IMG/VR virus record: IMGVR_UViG_3300044911_001066
Location: 1-23,618 of that record
Length of the DNA stretch: 23,618 nt
Strand: one strand, 5' to 3'
From: a virus
Shown: positions 13,571 through 20,534 of the stretch, piece after piece
Position numbering within the stretch: position 1 is the first letter of the stretch
How the letters are laid out: each line of letters begins with the position of its first letter
Made by a program: the position numbers and the translations under genes
The notes under the pieces: generated by a model
Databases searched by the model: none
Seen by the model: the letters and a program-made list of their open reading frames with translations, nothing else
What the model was told of the DNA's origin: nothing

Positions 13571-14079
13571 AGTTTGGCGGCAGTAACTTTCTGGTCAAAG
13601 TTGTAGTGCCCGACAACGGAATAATCCTCAGCCGGACGAGCAGACATCACGTGGAACACCAGCTGCCCAATCCGCATCCCGGGCCACAGTGCGACGGGAT
13701 GAATAGCCCGTGCATTCTGTAGTTCCAGTGTGAGCTTGGAACCCTGCCAGCCCGGGTCACAGTAGCCAGCCATCAAGTGCTCAATACCAGAGCGAGCCCT
13801 GGAACTTTTAAGTGCAAACTGCCCGGCCAAAAACGACGGAAGGAAAAAAGTTTCGACTGTTTCCGCCAGAATGAATTCCTTCGGCGGCAACAAAAACGGG
13901 TGTTCTTCGGTGTAACCCCTAATGGAAAAGGGTTGCATCTGTGAAGTCAGTGGGACTTCAACGAGAAGATTCTCACCGAGTCTCACATCGAGACTGGCCG
14001 GGTTGACCAGTGCTGGGTCGTAAGGATCCACAAGGCCCTCTTCGCAGAGAGCCCGGATCTCTGTATCACAGAGGATCAT
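13567..14079 (-). CDS. dcd: dCTP deaminase (170 aa)
   Basis: It converts dCTP to dUTP and ammonia, feeding thymidylate synthesis for phage replication. I start at the ATG at 14079 (MILCDTEIRALCEEGL), which overlaps the upstream stop by 4 bases; a longer frame adds an unrelated 20 residues. Conserved features are PASLDVRLG (27-35), KSSRARSG (91-98), GYCDPGWQG (105-113) and TLEL with the catalytic Glu E119. The family forms trimers with a shared active site. The C-terminus is short but ordinary. A related bifunctional dCTP deaminase/dUTPase cannot be excluded from sequence alone. Confidence 0.92.
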   Translation of the reverse strand: MILCDTEIRALCEEGLVDPYDPALVNPASLDVRLGENLLVEVPLTSQMQPFSIRGYTEEHPFLLPPKEFILAETVETFFLPSFLAGQFALKSSRARSGIEHLMAGYCDPGWQGSKLTLELQNARAIHPVALWPGMRIGQLVFHVMSARPAEDYSVVGHYNFDQKVTAAKL

Positions 14080-14459
14080 GCGTGGACAATCACAGGTGCG
14101 GCCTGTTGCAGGGTGACGTGCTTCCAGGTCTTGCCCCACTTGATGCAGTTGATCGTGGTGAGGTGGACCTTGAAGTCACGGCTGATCGAGGTGGCACCCT
14201 CGCCCTTAGCCAGTCGCCGCTTGATTTCCAGCACCTGCTTGGTGTTAAGTGCCCGGTACCCACGGCGAGACTTACGAGTCTTAGTTTGAGACTCCGCCTT
14301 GGCAGGTGCTGTGGGTGTTTTCACTGCCGGCGTGGTGCCATCGAAGTTGACGGTCTGGGACGTTTCCAGCAGCGTGTGGATCGTGGCCAGTTGTTCGTCG
14401 ATGGTCTTGATACTGTCCGACAGTGTGCGGACTTGTGTGTCAGAGAGGATGGTGAGCAT
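14076..14459 (-). CDS. Coiled-coil plus helix-turn-helix DNA-binding protein (127 aa)
   Basis: I start at the ATG at 14459 (MLTILSDTQVRTLSDSIKTI); the frame extends upstream, but only through another gene and a promoter. Residues ~8-34 form a coiled coil, 38-68 a Pro/Thr/Lys linker, and 70-115 a helix-turn-helix (LNTKQVLEIKRRLAKGEGAT, SISRDFKVHLTTINCIKWGK, TWKHV). The HTH ending GKTWKHV is familiar from homing endonucleases and phage regulators, but no nuclease domain is present. It is the first gene of the nucleotide and regulator operon and could be its autoregulator. Confidence 0.75.
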   Translation of the reverse strand: MLTILSDTQVRTLSDSIKTIDEQLATIHTLLETSQTVNFDGTTPAVKTPTAPAKAESQTKTRKSRRGYRALNTKQVLEIKRRLAKGEGATSISRDFKVHLTTINCIKWGKTWKHVTLQQAAPVIVHA

Positions 14460-14480
14460 TGTGCTAGGTAAAGCGTTGAT

Positions 14481-14486
14481 AGTGTA
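14481..14486 (-). promoter_or_regulatory. -10-like TACACT upstream of the HTH gene
   Basis: On the - strand the sequence TAC-TACACT lies just after the stop of the 14491-14817 gene and ends 21 bases before the ATG at 14459. It repeats the TACACT seen before the polymerase but lacks the TG of an extended -10. It would start a transcript for the HTH, dCTP deaminase and DUF3310 genes. Confidence 0.35.
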
Positions 14487-14490
14487 GTAC

Positions 14491-14817
14491 CTAATGGATG
14501 TTGGACAGGTACTGCGATCGAAGTTGCAACAAGGTTGCCTCGGGCAAATTGAGCATCTCGTACATCGCAATCCGGGCCAGCAGTTCGTGGTTGATGCTTT
14601 CGCTACTGACGAAGGCGTCCACAAGGTGGATGAAGAGCTGGTTGGGCGTGTGGGGCTTGACCCAGCTCGTATCGCATGGAATGGGCTCGGTCCCGTAGGA
14701 CCAGTCGTCGTAAGACTCTTCGTTGCGAAGGGCCTTAGCAGTCGTCTGCCCAATCCGACTGATCCACCACTTCCCAGTTGTCGATTCGTTCGCTGACAAG
14801 GCGCCTAACTCCTGCAT
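14491..14817 (-). CDS. Hypothetical protein (108 aa)
   Basis: The ATG at 14817 gives MQELGALSANESTTGKWWIS. A TTG at 14799 lies nine bases after an AGGAG and would give a shorter N-terminus. The second half is helical (LFIHLVDAFVSSESINHELL, ARIAMYEMLNLPEATLLQLR). It overlaps the preceding gene by 83 bases with the ATG or 65 with the TTG, which is unusually long here. I recognise no domain. Confidence 0.55.
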   Translation of the reverse strand: MQELGALSANESTTGKWWISRIGQTTAKALRNEESYDDWSYGTEPIPCDTSWVKPHTPNQLFIHLVDAFVSSESINHELLARIAMYEMLNLPEATLLQLRSQYLSNIH

Positions 14818-15004
14818 CTGTGGCTGGGATTACGTCGTCTTCACAAAGGTAGAAGGTGCCTCGGCACAAAGCAGGTGCCCATTCGGCGGGGTCTTCGTAG
14901 GTTTCGTTGCGTACCACAACAGCATCTTCCACGAAAGCTTCCACATCGCAGCGCCCATCAGGACCAAAAGTAAGATTGTAAATTTCGAGCACATCAGGAT
15001 TCAC
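14735..15004 (-). CDS. Hypothetical acidic protein (89 aa)
   Basis: I choose the GTG at 15004 because a strong Shine-Dalgarno (GGAGG at 15015-15011 on the - strand) sits six bases before it and the overlap with the upstream gene then falls to 11 bases. The ATG at 15043 is the alternative and would add 13 residues. The product (MNPDVLEIYNLTFGPDGRCD, then DAVVVRNETYEDPAEWAPAL) is acidic and beta-rich. No known family. Confidence 0.6.
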   Translation of the reverse strand: MNPDVLEIYNLTFGPDGRCDVEAFVEDAVVVRNETYEDPAEWAPALCRGTFYLCEDDVIPATDAGVRRLVSERIDNWEVVDQSDWADDC

Positions 15005-15245
15005 TGGACACCTCCAGGCCACTATGGGCACAATTTTCTTCAAGGTCGTCCATCCAGACGTCCCATGTCATCTTGAGGAACTGTTCCATGTCGTCGAGCT
15101 GCGCCAGATGGCGCTCGTCGTAGGCGGTTGATAGGCCGAGGGCCTGTGCGCGTTTGATTTCCTGGATCACGGTCTGTCGGGCCCAGCCGATAGCGAAGTA
15201 CCAAGGGCTGAGTTTTTCGTTGGGTATGTCGGTGCGGATGGCCAT
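14994..15245 (-). CDS. Hypothetical helical protein (83 aa)
   Basis: The ATG at 15245 (MAIRTDIPNEKLSPWYFAIG) is preceded by GGAGG three bases upstream, which sets the start over a longer in-frame ATG at 15290. The remainder is helical with aromatic and charged residues (WARQTVIQEIKRAQALGLST, LDDMEQFLKMTWDVWMDDLE). It appears to be first in a small transcription unit, with a possible promoter at about 15295. No domain is recognised; the Trp-rich helix pairs might be protein-binding. Confidence 0.6.
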   Translation of the reverse strand: MAIRTDIPNEKLSPWYFAIGWARQTVIQEIKRAQALGLSTAYDERHLAQLDDMEQFLKMTWDVWMDDLEENCAHSGLEVSSES

Positions 15246-15294
15246 TGCCCTCCAGTAAAAGGAACGGTGCGGAAGCTTTCGCCCCCACACCTGT

Positions 15295-15323
15295 AGTGTT
15301 ACACACCTCCTAGCTTTGGTCTA
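15295..15323 (-). promoter_or_regulatory. Possible sigma70-type promoter for 15245-14491
   Basis: On the - strand TAGACC (15323-15318) and TAACAC (15301-15296) are 16 bases apart in the only sizable gap (97 bases) of this part of the operon. The match to consensus is modest. The -10 region overlaps the symmetrical GTGTTACAC, a possible regulator site. Confidence 0.3.
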
Positions 15324-15342
15324 GTAGGCCAGTTGTAAAAGT

Positions 15343-15597
15343 TCACACCCGCCTGGTGGCTTCCAGTTCGGCGGCCAGGACGGCGGCAGATCGCAGCAGG
15401 GTGGTCAGGGTGACAGGCCGCATGTGGCGGTCGTGCGCGAATCGGACAGCCCATCGGACACCCATCGACACGTTGCCGTTACCGAGGGTGCGGGCCACGT
15501 CAATTTCTTCCTGGCTCATCCGAAGGTTGACGGTCTTGTTACGCCCCCGATTCTTGGGCCGCCTACCAGGATTCAAGTCGTCCAGCTTGTCAGCCAT
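15343..15597 (-). CDS. RHH-like small DNA-binding protein candidate (84 aa)
   Basis: The ATG at 15597 follows a GGAGG by six bases, which decides the start over a TTG one codon earlier. After a basic N-terminal region (LNPGRRPKNRGRNK) comes KTVNLRMSQEEIDVARTLGN, then GNVSMGVRWAVRFAHDRHMR. The strand-helix-turn-helix (VNLRMS, EEIDVARTLG, SMGVRWAVRFA) resembles short phage RHH/CopG-type proteins. It overlaps the previous gene by 8 bases. The DNA-binding call is tentative. Confidence 0.6.
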   Translation of the reverse strand: MADKLDDLNPGRRPKNRGRNKTVNLRMSQEEIDVARTLGNGNVSMGVRWAVRFAHDRHMRPVTLTTLLRSAAVLAAELEATRRV

Positions 15598-15910
15598 CAA
15601 GGGCCTCCAGGGCGCGGCGGATGATGCCGTCAGGGTCGATGTAGTCGTTGCAGCGTTCCAGTGCCTGTTCCTTCAAGCTCGGCGGCTTGGGGCGGCGGGC
15701 GGCGCGGATCGTTTGGGGGTTTAGGCGGTATGCCCACCCTAAATGTTCACGTTCCTTTTCAAGCCACTCACAGCACGCCTCCAGTTCCTGGTCGGCGCCC
15801 CATTGGGCGGCAATACTGAACACAGCGTGGTCTGAGCGTGAAGACAGCATGTCTGCCCACTGATGTACCAGTTCAAGCGGTGGGGTGATGGAGTTTTGTT
15901 GGTCAGTCAT
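15590..15910 (-). CDS. Conserved cyanobacterial/cyanophage protein of unknown function (106 aa)
   Basis: The ATG overlaps the stop of the AP2 gene by 4 bases. The central motif AAQWGADQELEACCEWLEKE and the later RAARRPKPPSLKEQALER, ending in IRRALEAL, form a pattern I associate with a small protein family found in Synechococcus-type phages and genomes. It is helical with a Cys pair in the middle. Its presence is one of the better taxonomic hints in the window. Biochemical function is not known. Confidence 0.75.
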   Translation of the reverse strand: MTDQQNSITPPLELVHQWADMLSSRSDHAVFSIAAQWGADQELEACCEWLEKEREHLGWAYRLNPQTIRAARRPKPPSLKEQALERCNDYIDPDGIIRRALEALDG

Positions 15911-16161
15911 AGGTCGTTCAGTACGGCATGGGGTCCGATGACGGCCAGCGCGGCACGGTTGTACGCCTTAGCGGCGTCTAGCTCGTTGGTGTAGTTGCCG
16001 AGGTAGTACCGCTTGCCCTGGTACGAGAACTGGGCCCGGTACGGGTTTTTGTCGTTGCCTCGGGTCACACCTCGGTACTGACTGACAGTACCACGTGTCT
16101 GGGGCCGGTTGGCGAGGGCGAGATAGTAGTCCTTGTCTGGGATCTTGACGTAATAGGTCAT
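15907..16161 (-). CDS. Standalone AP2/ERF-type DNA-binding domain protein (84 aa)
   Basis: Residues 27-84 are an AP2 domain: SQYRGVTRGNDKNPYRAQFS, then YQGKRYYLGNYTNELDAAKA and YNRAALAVIG. The three-strand sheet with the conserved YRGV, the Arg/Trp-type contacts and the closing helix are all present. In phages AP2 domains are usually attached to HNH homing endonucleases; here there is no nuclease part, so the protein is either a regulator or a relic. It is coupled on both sides (TAATG upstream, ATGA downstream) and therefore looks like an integrated operon member, not a remnant. Confidence 0.85.
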   Translation of the reverse strand: MTYYVKIPDKDYYLALANRPQTRGTVSQYRGVTRGNDKNPYRAQFSYQGKRYYLGNYTNELDAAKAYNRAALAVIGPHAVLNDL

Positions 16162-16382
16162 TACTTAAAATTTTTTAGTAGGTTGATACCCTTGTACAGG
16201 TAACCATAATTGCGGGTGGCTGTCACGATGCCCTCCGCTGTGCAGACGTCGCAGGTGTCGTGCCAGCAGGTACTGGTCTCAACCCCCCGGTAGGTCCCGT
16301 ATTTGTCGCCGCAGTCGGCACAGCACTGGAACGCGTCGATCAGGCGGTCGAGCAGTTCAGCGGGCTTCAGTTGGGATTCCAA
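16161..16382 (-). CDS. Cys-rich zinc-binding-type protein (73 aa, TTG start)
   Basis: The conserved part starts at ESQLKPAELLDRLIDAFQCC, and a TTG at 16382 gives exactly this N-terminus, overlapping the upstream gene by 26 bases. An ATG at 16454 would give a longer protein with a low-complexity Pro/Ser leader that lies antiparallel in frame to the upstream gene, so I prefer the TTG. Cys/His positions CC..C (20, 21, 24), C39, H41, C44 and C47 (TCWHDTCDVC) suggest one zinc site. The C-terminus (ATRNYGYLYKGINLL) is aromatic. Function is not known. Confidence 0.65.
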   Translation of the reverse strand: MESQLKPAELLDRLIDAFQCCADCGDKYGTYRGVETSTCWHDTCDVCTAEGIVTATRNYGYLYKGINLLKNFK

Positions 16383-16701
16383 GGGCTTCGGCGGAATAGG
16401 TGGTGATGACGGACACGTCGGCCTTTTGGCGTAGGGCCTGGCCGACTGTGCCATGGAAGATGGCGTAGGCGTCGTCGCACTCGAAGATTTGAAATTCTTC
16501 AACTTCGACGGGGCGGCCCTGCTTGAACCAGCTCATGCGGATGAGTGCGAACACGTCATCAGGCACCGACGCATTGATGACGGCCAGCGTGGGGCGTCTC
16601 GGCGGTTTCGGTTTGGACTTGGCGGTAGACACCGAATGACTCCGAAAAAGCCGTGAGGCTGCCAAAAGCAGCCCCAACAGCAGGTTAAAGACAAAGGTCA
16701 T
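16357..16701 (-). CDS. Membrane-anchored hypothetical protein (114 aa)
   Basis: The ATG at 16701, two bases after the primase-helicase stop, gives MTFVFNLLLGLLLAASRLFR, one hydrophobic N-terminal helix with following Arg residues, so the rest is probably cytoplasmic. A basic linker (STAKSKPKPPRRP) leads to a small alpha/beta domain (VPDDVFALIRMSWFKQGRPV, EFQIFECDDAYAIFHGTVGQ). Position right after the replication enzyme suggests it could tether replication to the membrane, but this is a guess. No family is recognised. Confidence 0.6.
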   Translation of the reverse strand: MTFVFNLLLGLLLAASRLFRSHSVSTAKSKPKPPRRPTLAVINASVPDDVFALIRMSWFKQGRPVEVEEFQIFECDDAYAIFHGTVGQALRQKADVSVITTYSAEALGIPTEAR

Positions 16702-16703
16702 GG

Positions 16704-19115
16704 TCAGTCCCACGCCTCGGCTGCGGCCTGCTTGATCTGGTCAAGTTCACCGACAGTGCGTTCCTCGCGCACGGGGGGATATGCCCCAGAGGTGTCCATT
16801 TGCCCAGATCCCTTGGCCTGCAAAGGATCTGCACTGGGACAGGCTTCCGATTCAACGGAAAGTGTCCCAGTACCGAACACGCTGGGACACCCGACGGCAG
16901 AATCACCCCCCTGTCCCACTGTTAATCCGTTGCTGTCACTAGGGATTTGGTCACTGGGACCCCCTGTACCTACCTCTCCCCGCGAGAGAGAAATAACAGC
17001 CTGGTACACCTTGATCGGTGAACCCCCCTTAGAAGTCCGTTTGGTCTCGGTCACGCGGATGAGCCCACGCTTCTCAAGACGCTGGAGCGACTTCCGAATT
17101 GCGGCAACGCTTCCACCGCAGAGGGCGTCGGCGTTCAACTCTTCACGGGTCTTGCTGGAGGGGTAGATCACGCGAAGACGCTGGAGCACCCTGTCAGTGA
17201 TGCCAGAAGGCGCCGTTTCGTTGGGATCGACCTCCGGGGTCCAATCAGCCAACGTGAAGCTCAAATCGGCTTCCTGACGCAGCAGAAGGCTGGTGCCTCC
17301 ACGACCGGACCTGGACTTTTCGATGGTGATGATCCGGGCATTGTGTCCGGTCTGTTCCAGCTGCTTGTCAGAAGGTCGCTTAAGGCTCCAGGTTTCGTCC
17401 ACCGCGTCACGGATAGCACTGGTGCCCCGGAAGCCGCCGTTTTTGTTGGCGTGGTGAATGATGAGGATGGTGCAGGCAGGGAAGGCCACACCGTTGTTCC
17501 GGGTCAGCCAGTACAGGGGTGTGGCGAAGTCGGACTTGTTCTCGTCAAAGGCCCGACCACCCGAGCAACCGATCAGCGAGTCAATCACGATCAGCTTGGG
17601 CTTGATCTTCTGGACCAGCTTCTGAAAGCGGGCATAGGCCTGCAATGACCAGTCAGTACGCACGATGACTGGAGCATCGGCAGGCATTTCAACCTCTTCC
17701 ATCTGTTCCTGCATCTGGACCAGTGGCTGGTCACCGTTCAGCAGAAGGACAGGACCCTGTTCAACTGGAACGTGTTTGCCGCGAATCACGAAGGGTTGGC
17801 CGGTAGCAACGTGCTTGGCCAGCGTCCAGGCGGTCATGGACTTGCCGTCACCACCAGCGCCGTAAATCAGGACAACGGAGGGATTCGGCAGCAGGTCAGG
17901 AATCAAGTAGCTGCGCTCAAAGTTCTGCTGGAGCAGTTCACCAACCGTCATGGTCTCACTTTGAGACTCATGTTGGATTTGATCGACGTACATTTTTTCC
18001 AGCTCAAGAGCGTCGCGCATCCGAGCCTTGTGGGCGATCTTGTGAAGCTCGTACTTCTGTTCAGCAGGATTTTCCAGCTGGAGCGCTTCCCGAACGTCGC
18101 GCATGACGTCCACAAAGCGAGGCAGCACTTCAACGGCTGCGCCCGATTCAAGTTCTGCAACAACTTTGCGAAGGTCTTCGCCAAGCCACAGGCGCCCCGG
18201 CAGTTGCTGATCGGCCAGCCAAAACAGGGTACCCAGGGTGACGGAGCCCTTCTTGAAGCTTTTCCAGACCTCTTCGCAAGGGTTGCCATCAGCCCAATCG
18301 TCACAAAACTCAGGATCTTCAGCCGACCAAGCCGACCAAAGAGTCATCCCAAGGTCGGTCGGCAGTTCCGAGTGGATCGCCATGCCCACTTTGATCCAGT
18401 GGTCCCGGCTGCCAGCGCCTTGACCAGGAATCACCCGCAGTGCGGACTGAATAATTTCAGCCACTTCTTCGGGCGTCCGATCCGAAAAGTCAAGTGCCTT
18501 GCGGTTTTTGATGAAGCCAGCGTCGGTCGGGTCCTTACCAGCCGCTTCACGCATTTCAGCCAGCAACCACGCTGGAGCTTCTGGGATGGCTTCCAGGTCG
18601 CCTTCAAAGCCATAGAAGCCTTCCGCACCCTTCCCATCACTGGAGCCCGGATAAGCCCCGTATAGAAGCCCCTGACGGCCCCAGAGCACTTCGTAGCCCG
18701 CCCCGGTATCCGACAACCCAAAACCCTTCACCTCGCCCCACAGGGCCTCTGGGACGCGGTACAGGTACTTGGCCGCATTGGCCTTGGTACTGGTGACCTT
18801 GGGTGCCCCATCCAGGGTGCTGCCCCACTTCTTGGCCAGCTTGGCGAGGTTGCGGTCCACGTCCAGGATCACCAAGCCTTGGCTACGGGGCCCGGTAAAG
18901 ACACCAACGGCCCGGAAAACAAACGGTTTGCGCTGGATCTGGAGCGCGACGTCAGCCGGTTCCATCACCACATGGTGGGATTTTTCCAGCGGGGTCTTGC
19001 CCTTGCTGATTTTCCCGGACTGGAGCTGTGAATCCTTGACGTAGATGGGCGCGTAGGCAAAGCCGCTGGGCAGTTGCGCTACGAAATCAAGCAGGTCTTG
19101 CGACTCATGCGACAC
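16704..19115 (-). CDS. Primase-helicase: Prim-Pol domain, PriCT-like domain and RepA/DnaB-type ATPase (803 aa)
   Basis: It would prime and unwind phage DNA. The GTG start at 19115 has a Shine-Dalgarno (AGGAG, 9 bases upstream). Residues ~1-190 form a bifunctional primase/polymerase domain with the metal site D85-x-D87 (VILDVDRN). Residues ~215-300 match a PriCT-like helical domain (SRDHWIKVGMAIHSEL, LWSAWSAEDPEF). Residues ~400-620 are an AAA_25/RepA-type helicase: Walker A GAGGDGKS (419-426), Walker B LIVID (508-512), and IIHHANKNGGFRGTSAIRDA (552-571). A winged helix spans ~637-706 (SVAAIRKSLQRLEKRGLI). The ~95-residue tail is low-complexity (Gly, Ser, Pro, acidic) and probably flexible. 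It heads the leftward replication operon. Confidence 0.92.
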   Translation of the reverse strand: MSHESQDLLDFVAQLPSGFAYAPIYVKDSQLQSGKISKGKTPLEKSHHVVMEPADVALQIQRKPFVFRAVGVFTGPRSQGLVILDVDRNLAKLAKKWGSTLDGAPKVTSTKANAAKYLYRVPEALWGEVKGFGLSDTGAGYEVLWGRQGLLYGAYPGSSDGKGAEGFYGFEGDLEAIPEAPAWLLAEMREAAGKDPTDAGFIKNRKALDFSDRTPEEVAEIIQSALRVIPGQGAGSRDHWIKVGMAIHSELPTDLGMTLWSAWSAEDPEFCDDWADGNPCEEVWKSFKKGSVTLGTLFWLADQQLPGRLWLGEDLRKVVAELESGAAVEVLPRFVDVMRDVREALQLENPAEQKYELHKIAHKARMRDALELEKMYVDQIQHESQSETMTVGELLQQNFERSYLIPDLLPNPSVVLIYGAGGDGKSMTAWTLAKHVATGQPFVIRGKHVPVEQGPVLLLNGDQPLVQMQEQMEEVEMPADAPVIVRTDWSLQAYARFQKLVQKIKPKLIVIDSLIGCSGGRAFDENKSDFATPLYWLTRNNGVAFPACTILIIHHANKNGGFRGTSAIRDAVDETWSLKRPSDKQLEQTGHNARIITIEKSRSGRGGTSLLLRQEADLSFTLADWTPEVDPNETAPSGITDRVLQRLRVIYPSSKTREELNADALCGGSVAAIRKSLQRLEKRGLIRVTETKRTSKGGSPIKVYQAVISLSRGEVGTGGPSDQIPSDSNGLTVGQGGDSAVGCPSVFGTGTLSVESEACPSADPLQAKGSGQMDTSGAYPPVREERTVGELDQIKQAAAEAWD

Positions 19116-19149
19116 GATGATAGACTCCTACAAGAAAGGACATAACAAC

Positions 19150-19185
19150 ACACCTCAGGGCTTGCCGGCCCTGGGGTGTTTCTTT
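19150..19185 (+). terminator. Strong stem-loop with T tract in the divergent control region
   Basis: ACACC-T-CAGGGC (19150-19161) pairs with GCCCTG-G-GGTGT (19168-19179): a 12-bp stem with a single T-G wobble and a 6-base loop, followed by TTCTTT. It is a canonical terminator for rightward transcripts, yet no rightward gene lies directly upstream. It may block antisense transcription out of the replication operon, or sit as a leader hairpin in the leftward mRNA. Confidence 0.7.
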
Positions 19186-19208
19186 ATGGTAGACGCCCGG
19201 TCAACCAC

Positions 19209-19223
19209 GTGTTACTGTGACAC
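19209..19223 (+). promoter_or_regulatory. Palindromic operator over an extended -10 (GTGTTACTGTGACAC)
   Basis: This 15-base sequence is a palindrome with one wobble pair (positions 5 and 11). It contains TGT-TACTGT (19210-19218), an extended -10 for the rightward genes starting at 19264, about 46 bases upstream. On the other strand a TAACAC could serve the leftward operon. An operator at this position could control both divergent units. Confidence 0.45.
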
Positions 19224-19263
19224 TCGTTGCCCCCGGGCGACCTTCAAACACCCCTACTGAATC

Positions 19264-19848
19264 ATGGGATTTCTCTCCAAAAAAGCGTCTGCATCAGTCA
19301 ACAGCGGTTCCAGCGGCGGCGGCTACCTGCAGGTCAGCAAGCTGACTGACGGTGGCTCGGTCCGTTTCGCGTTGCTGTCCGACCAACCCCTCGAAGGTTA
19401 CGAGGTGTGGGGCGCCAACACCGAAGGCCAGTCCAAGCCCTTCCGTTTTGATTACGAGCCCACCCCCGAGGATGTGGTCGCTGAAATGGGCGACTTCGAG
19501 CCCCGCGAAGGCCGTGGCGGCCCCGGCACCTACGACGTTAAGTTTTTTGTAGCCACGCCGGTTTACAACTTCGACGCCGGTGCCGTCCAAGTGATGAGCC
19601 TGACCCAAAAGTCGATCATCAAAGAGCTGGATCAGATCAGCCAGATGGACGACTACGAGGACCTGCTTGCCTGGGACTTCAACCTCAGCAAGAAAGGCTC
19701 GGGCCTTCTGACCGAGTACACCTTGCGCCCCGTACCCCGTAAGAAGGGCGCCCAGGAGCACATTGATGCTGCCTGGATCGAGGCCAAGTCCAACGGCTTC
19801 GATCTGACGCGTCTTCTCACCGGAGGTAATCCTTTCAAGGCCGCATAG
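19264..19848 (+). CDS. Possible single-stranded DNA-binding protein (194 aa)
   Basis: The N-terminus (MGFLSKKASASVNSGSSGGG) is a flexible Ser/Gly-rich arm. It is followed by a beta-rich domain (YLQVSKLTDGGSVRFALLSD, then YEVWGANTEGQSKPFRF), an acidic stretch (EPTPEDVVAEMGDFEP), and a second part (YDVKFFVATPVYNFDAGAVQ, LAWDFNLSKKGSGLLTEYTL) in which the aromatic-beta pattern fits an OB-type or gp2.5/gp32-like fold. Similar proteins in cyanophages are usually called hypothetical or SSB. It is divergent from the primase-helicase and shares its control region, which suits an SSB. There is no acidic C-terminal tail like that of T7 gp2.5, so confidence in function is moderate. Confidence 0.55.
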   Translation: MGFLSKKASASVNSGSSGGGYLQVSKLTDGGSVRFALLSDQPLEGYEVWGANTEGQSKPFRFDYEPTPEDVVAEMGDFEPREGRGGPGTYDVKFFVATPVYNFDAGAVQVMSLTQKSIIKELDQISQMDDYEDLLAWDFNLSKKGSGLLTEYTLRPVPRKKGAQEHIDAAWIEAKSNGFDLTRLLTGGNPFKAA

Positions 19849-19860
19849 CAACTGGGGCAG

Positions 19861-19876
19861 AGGTGTCCCCACACCT
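19861..19876. repeat. Inverted repeat AGGTGT-CCCC-ACACCT between two rightward genes
   Basis: Perfect 6-bp arms with a 4-base loop lie 12 bases after the SSB-like gene. No T run follows (TTGTAAG), so it is at best a weak terminator, or an RNA processing or operator element. The ACACCT/AGGTGT arms echo the outer stem of the hairpin at 19150-19179. Confidence 0.4.
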
Positions 19877-19917
19877 TGTAAGCCCCCATTTGTTTACTTT
19901 TATGTACACCAGCAGTT

Positions 19918-20463
19918 ATGACAGCAGTCCCCGCAGGCACTACTTGGCTTGAGTTCACAGAGTTCCACAAAATCCCAACCTCTTCAGGCGGATTTTATTT
20001 AATGTTCAGAAACAGACCATCCATTTGCGTCTGTAAAACCGACCAGCGCTTCGTTTACCTCATTCAGGACGAGCTTGATGCCCTGGAACGAGGCGACACA
20101 GTTAGGCTGGCCTGCATAAAAGATCCAGATCCCCAGCGTGTCGATCACTGGCGCATAAGCCTTCTGTATTACGAAGCTCGTTACGCCGACACGCTACAAG
20201 AACAACAGGCAGAACAAGAAAGGCAACTAGAACCAACCTACGAGAACGTTCTAGAACAAACAACTACCAGCACTAAACCGAGTAAGCACATCACCTGCAA
20301 AGTATCACTAGAAGATCATGCACTTCTGAACGAACTTTACAAAAAAGCAAAGATCGTTCACGGAGAGTGCATACATTTTGGTGATTTTGTAGCTGCTTTA
20401 CTTACTCGCCAACTAGAGGTGGTGAAGCTTTTGCATACAGCTGAACCACAGTTGCCTTTCTGA
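19918..20463 (+). CDS. Hypothetical protein (181 aa)
   Basis: The ATG at 19918 gives MTAVPAGTTWLEFTEFHKIP. The first ~80 residues are beta-rich (FYLMFRNRPSICVCKTDQRF, VYLIQDELDALERGDTVRL). The middle is a charged helical stretch (ARYADTLQEQQAEQERQLEP). The C-terminal ~55 residues (SKHITCKVSLEDHALLNELY, KKAKIVHGECIHFGDFVAAL) show a strand-helix-helix order reminiscent of an RHH-type domain. The gene is somewhat richer in A+T than its neighbours. A strong terminator follows. I cannot name a family. Confidence 0.6.
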   Translation: MTAVPAGTTWLEFTEFHKIPTSSGGFYLMFRNRPSICVCKTDQRFVYLIQDELDALERGDTVRLACIKDPDPQRVDHWRISLLYYEARYADTLQEQQAEQERQLEPTYENVLEQTTTSTKPSKHITCKVSLEDHALLNELYKKAKIVHGECIHFGDFVAALLTRQLEVVKLLHTAEPQLPF

Positions 20464-20475
20464 CCAAAGACAGCG

Positions 20476-20501
20476 GCCCCGTAGTTGCACGGGGCTTTTT
20501 T
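20476..20501 (+). terminator. Rho-independent terminator
   Basis: GCCCCGT (20476-20482) and ACGGGGC (20489-20495) form a perfect 7-bp stem with a 6-base loop, followed by six T residues. It ends the transcript of the SSB-like gene and the 181-aa gene, 12 bases after the stop. Confidence 0.9.
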
Positions 20502-20503
20502 AC

Positions 20504-20512
20504 TGGTATAGT
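20504..20512 (+). promoter_or_regulatory. Extended -10 promoter for the exonuclease
   Basis: TGG-TATAGT is a good extended -10 right after the terminator and 22 bases upstream of the preferred GTG start at 20535. A -35 would fall within the terminator stem, so activity should depend on the extended element. Confidence 0.55.
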
Positions 20513-20534
20513 GAAATTGGGAAAGAGTATCTCC

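Noticed and set aside
17772-18665. Long rightward open frame (297 codons) opposite the primase-helicase
   Set aside because: It lies fully antisense to a gene with clear catalytic motifs, and its translation has no recognisable domain. A GC-rich gene on the other strand readily produces such a shadow.
19294-19872. Leftward open frame (192 codons) opposite the SSB-like gene
   Set aside because: Antisense shadow; the rightward gene has the better start, composition and context.
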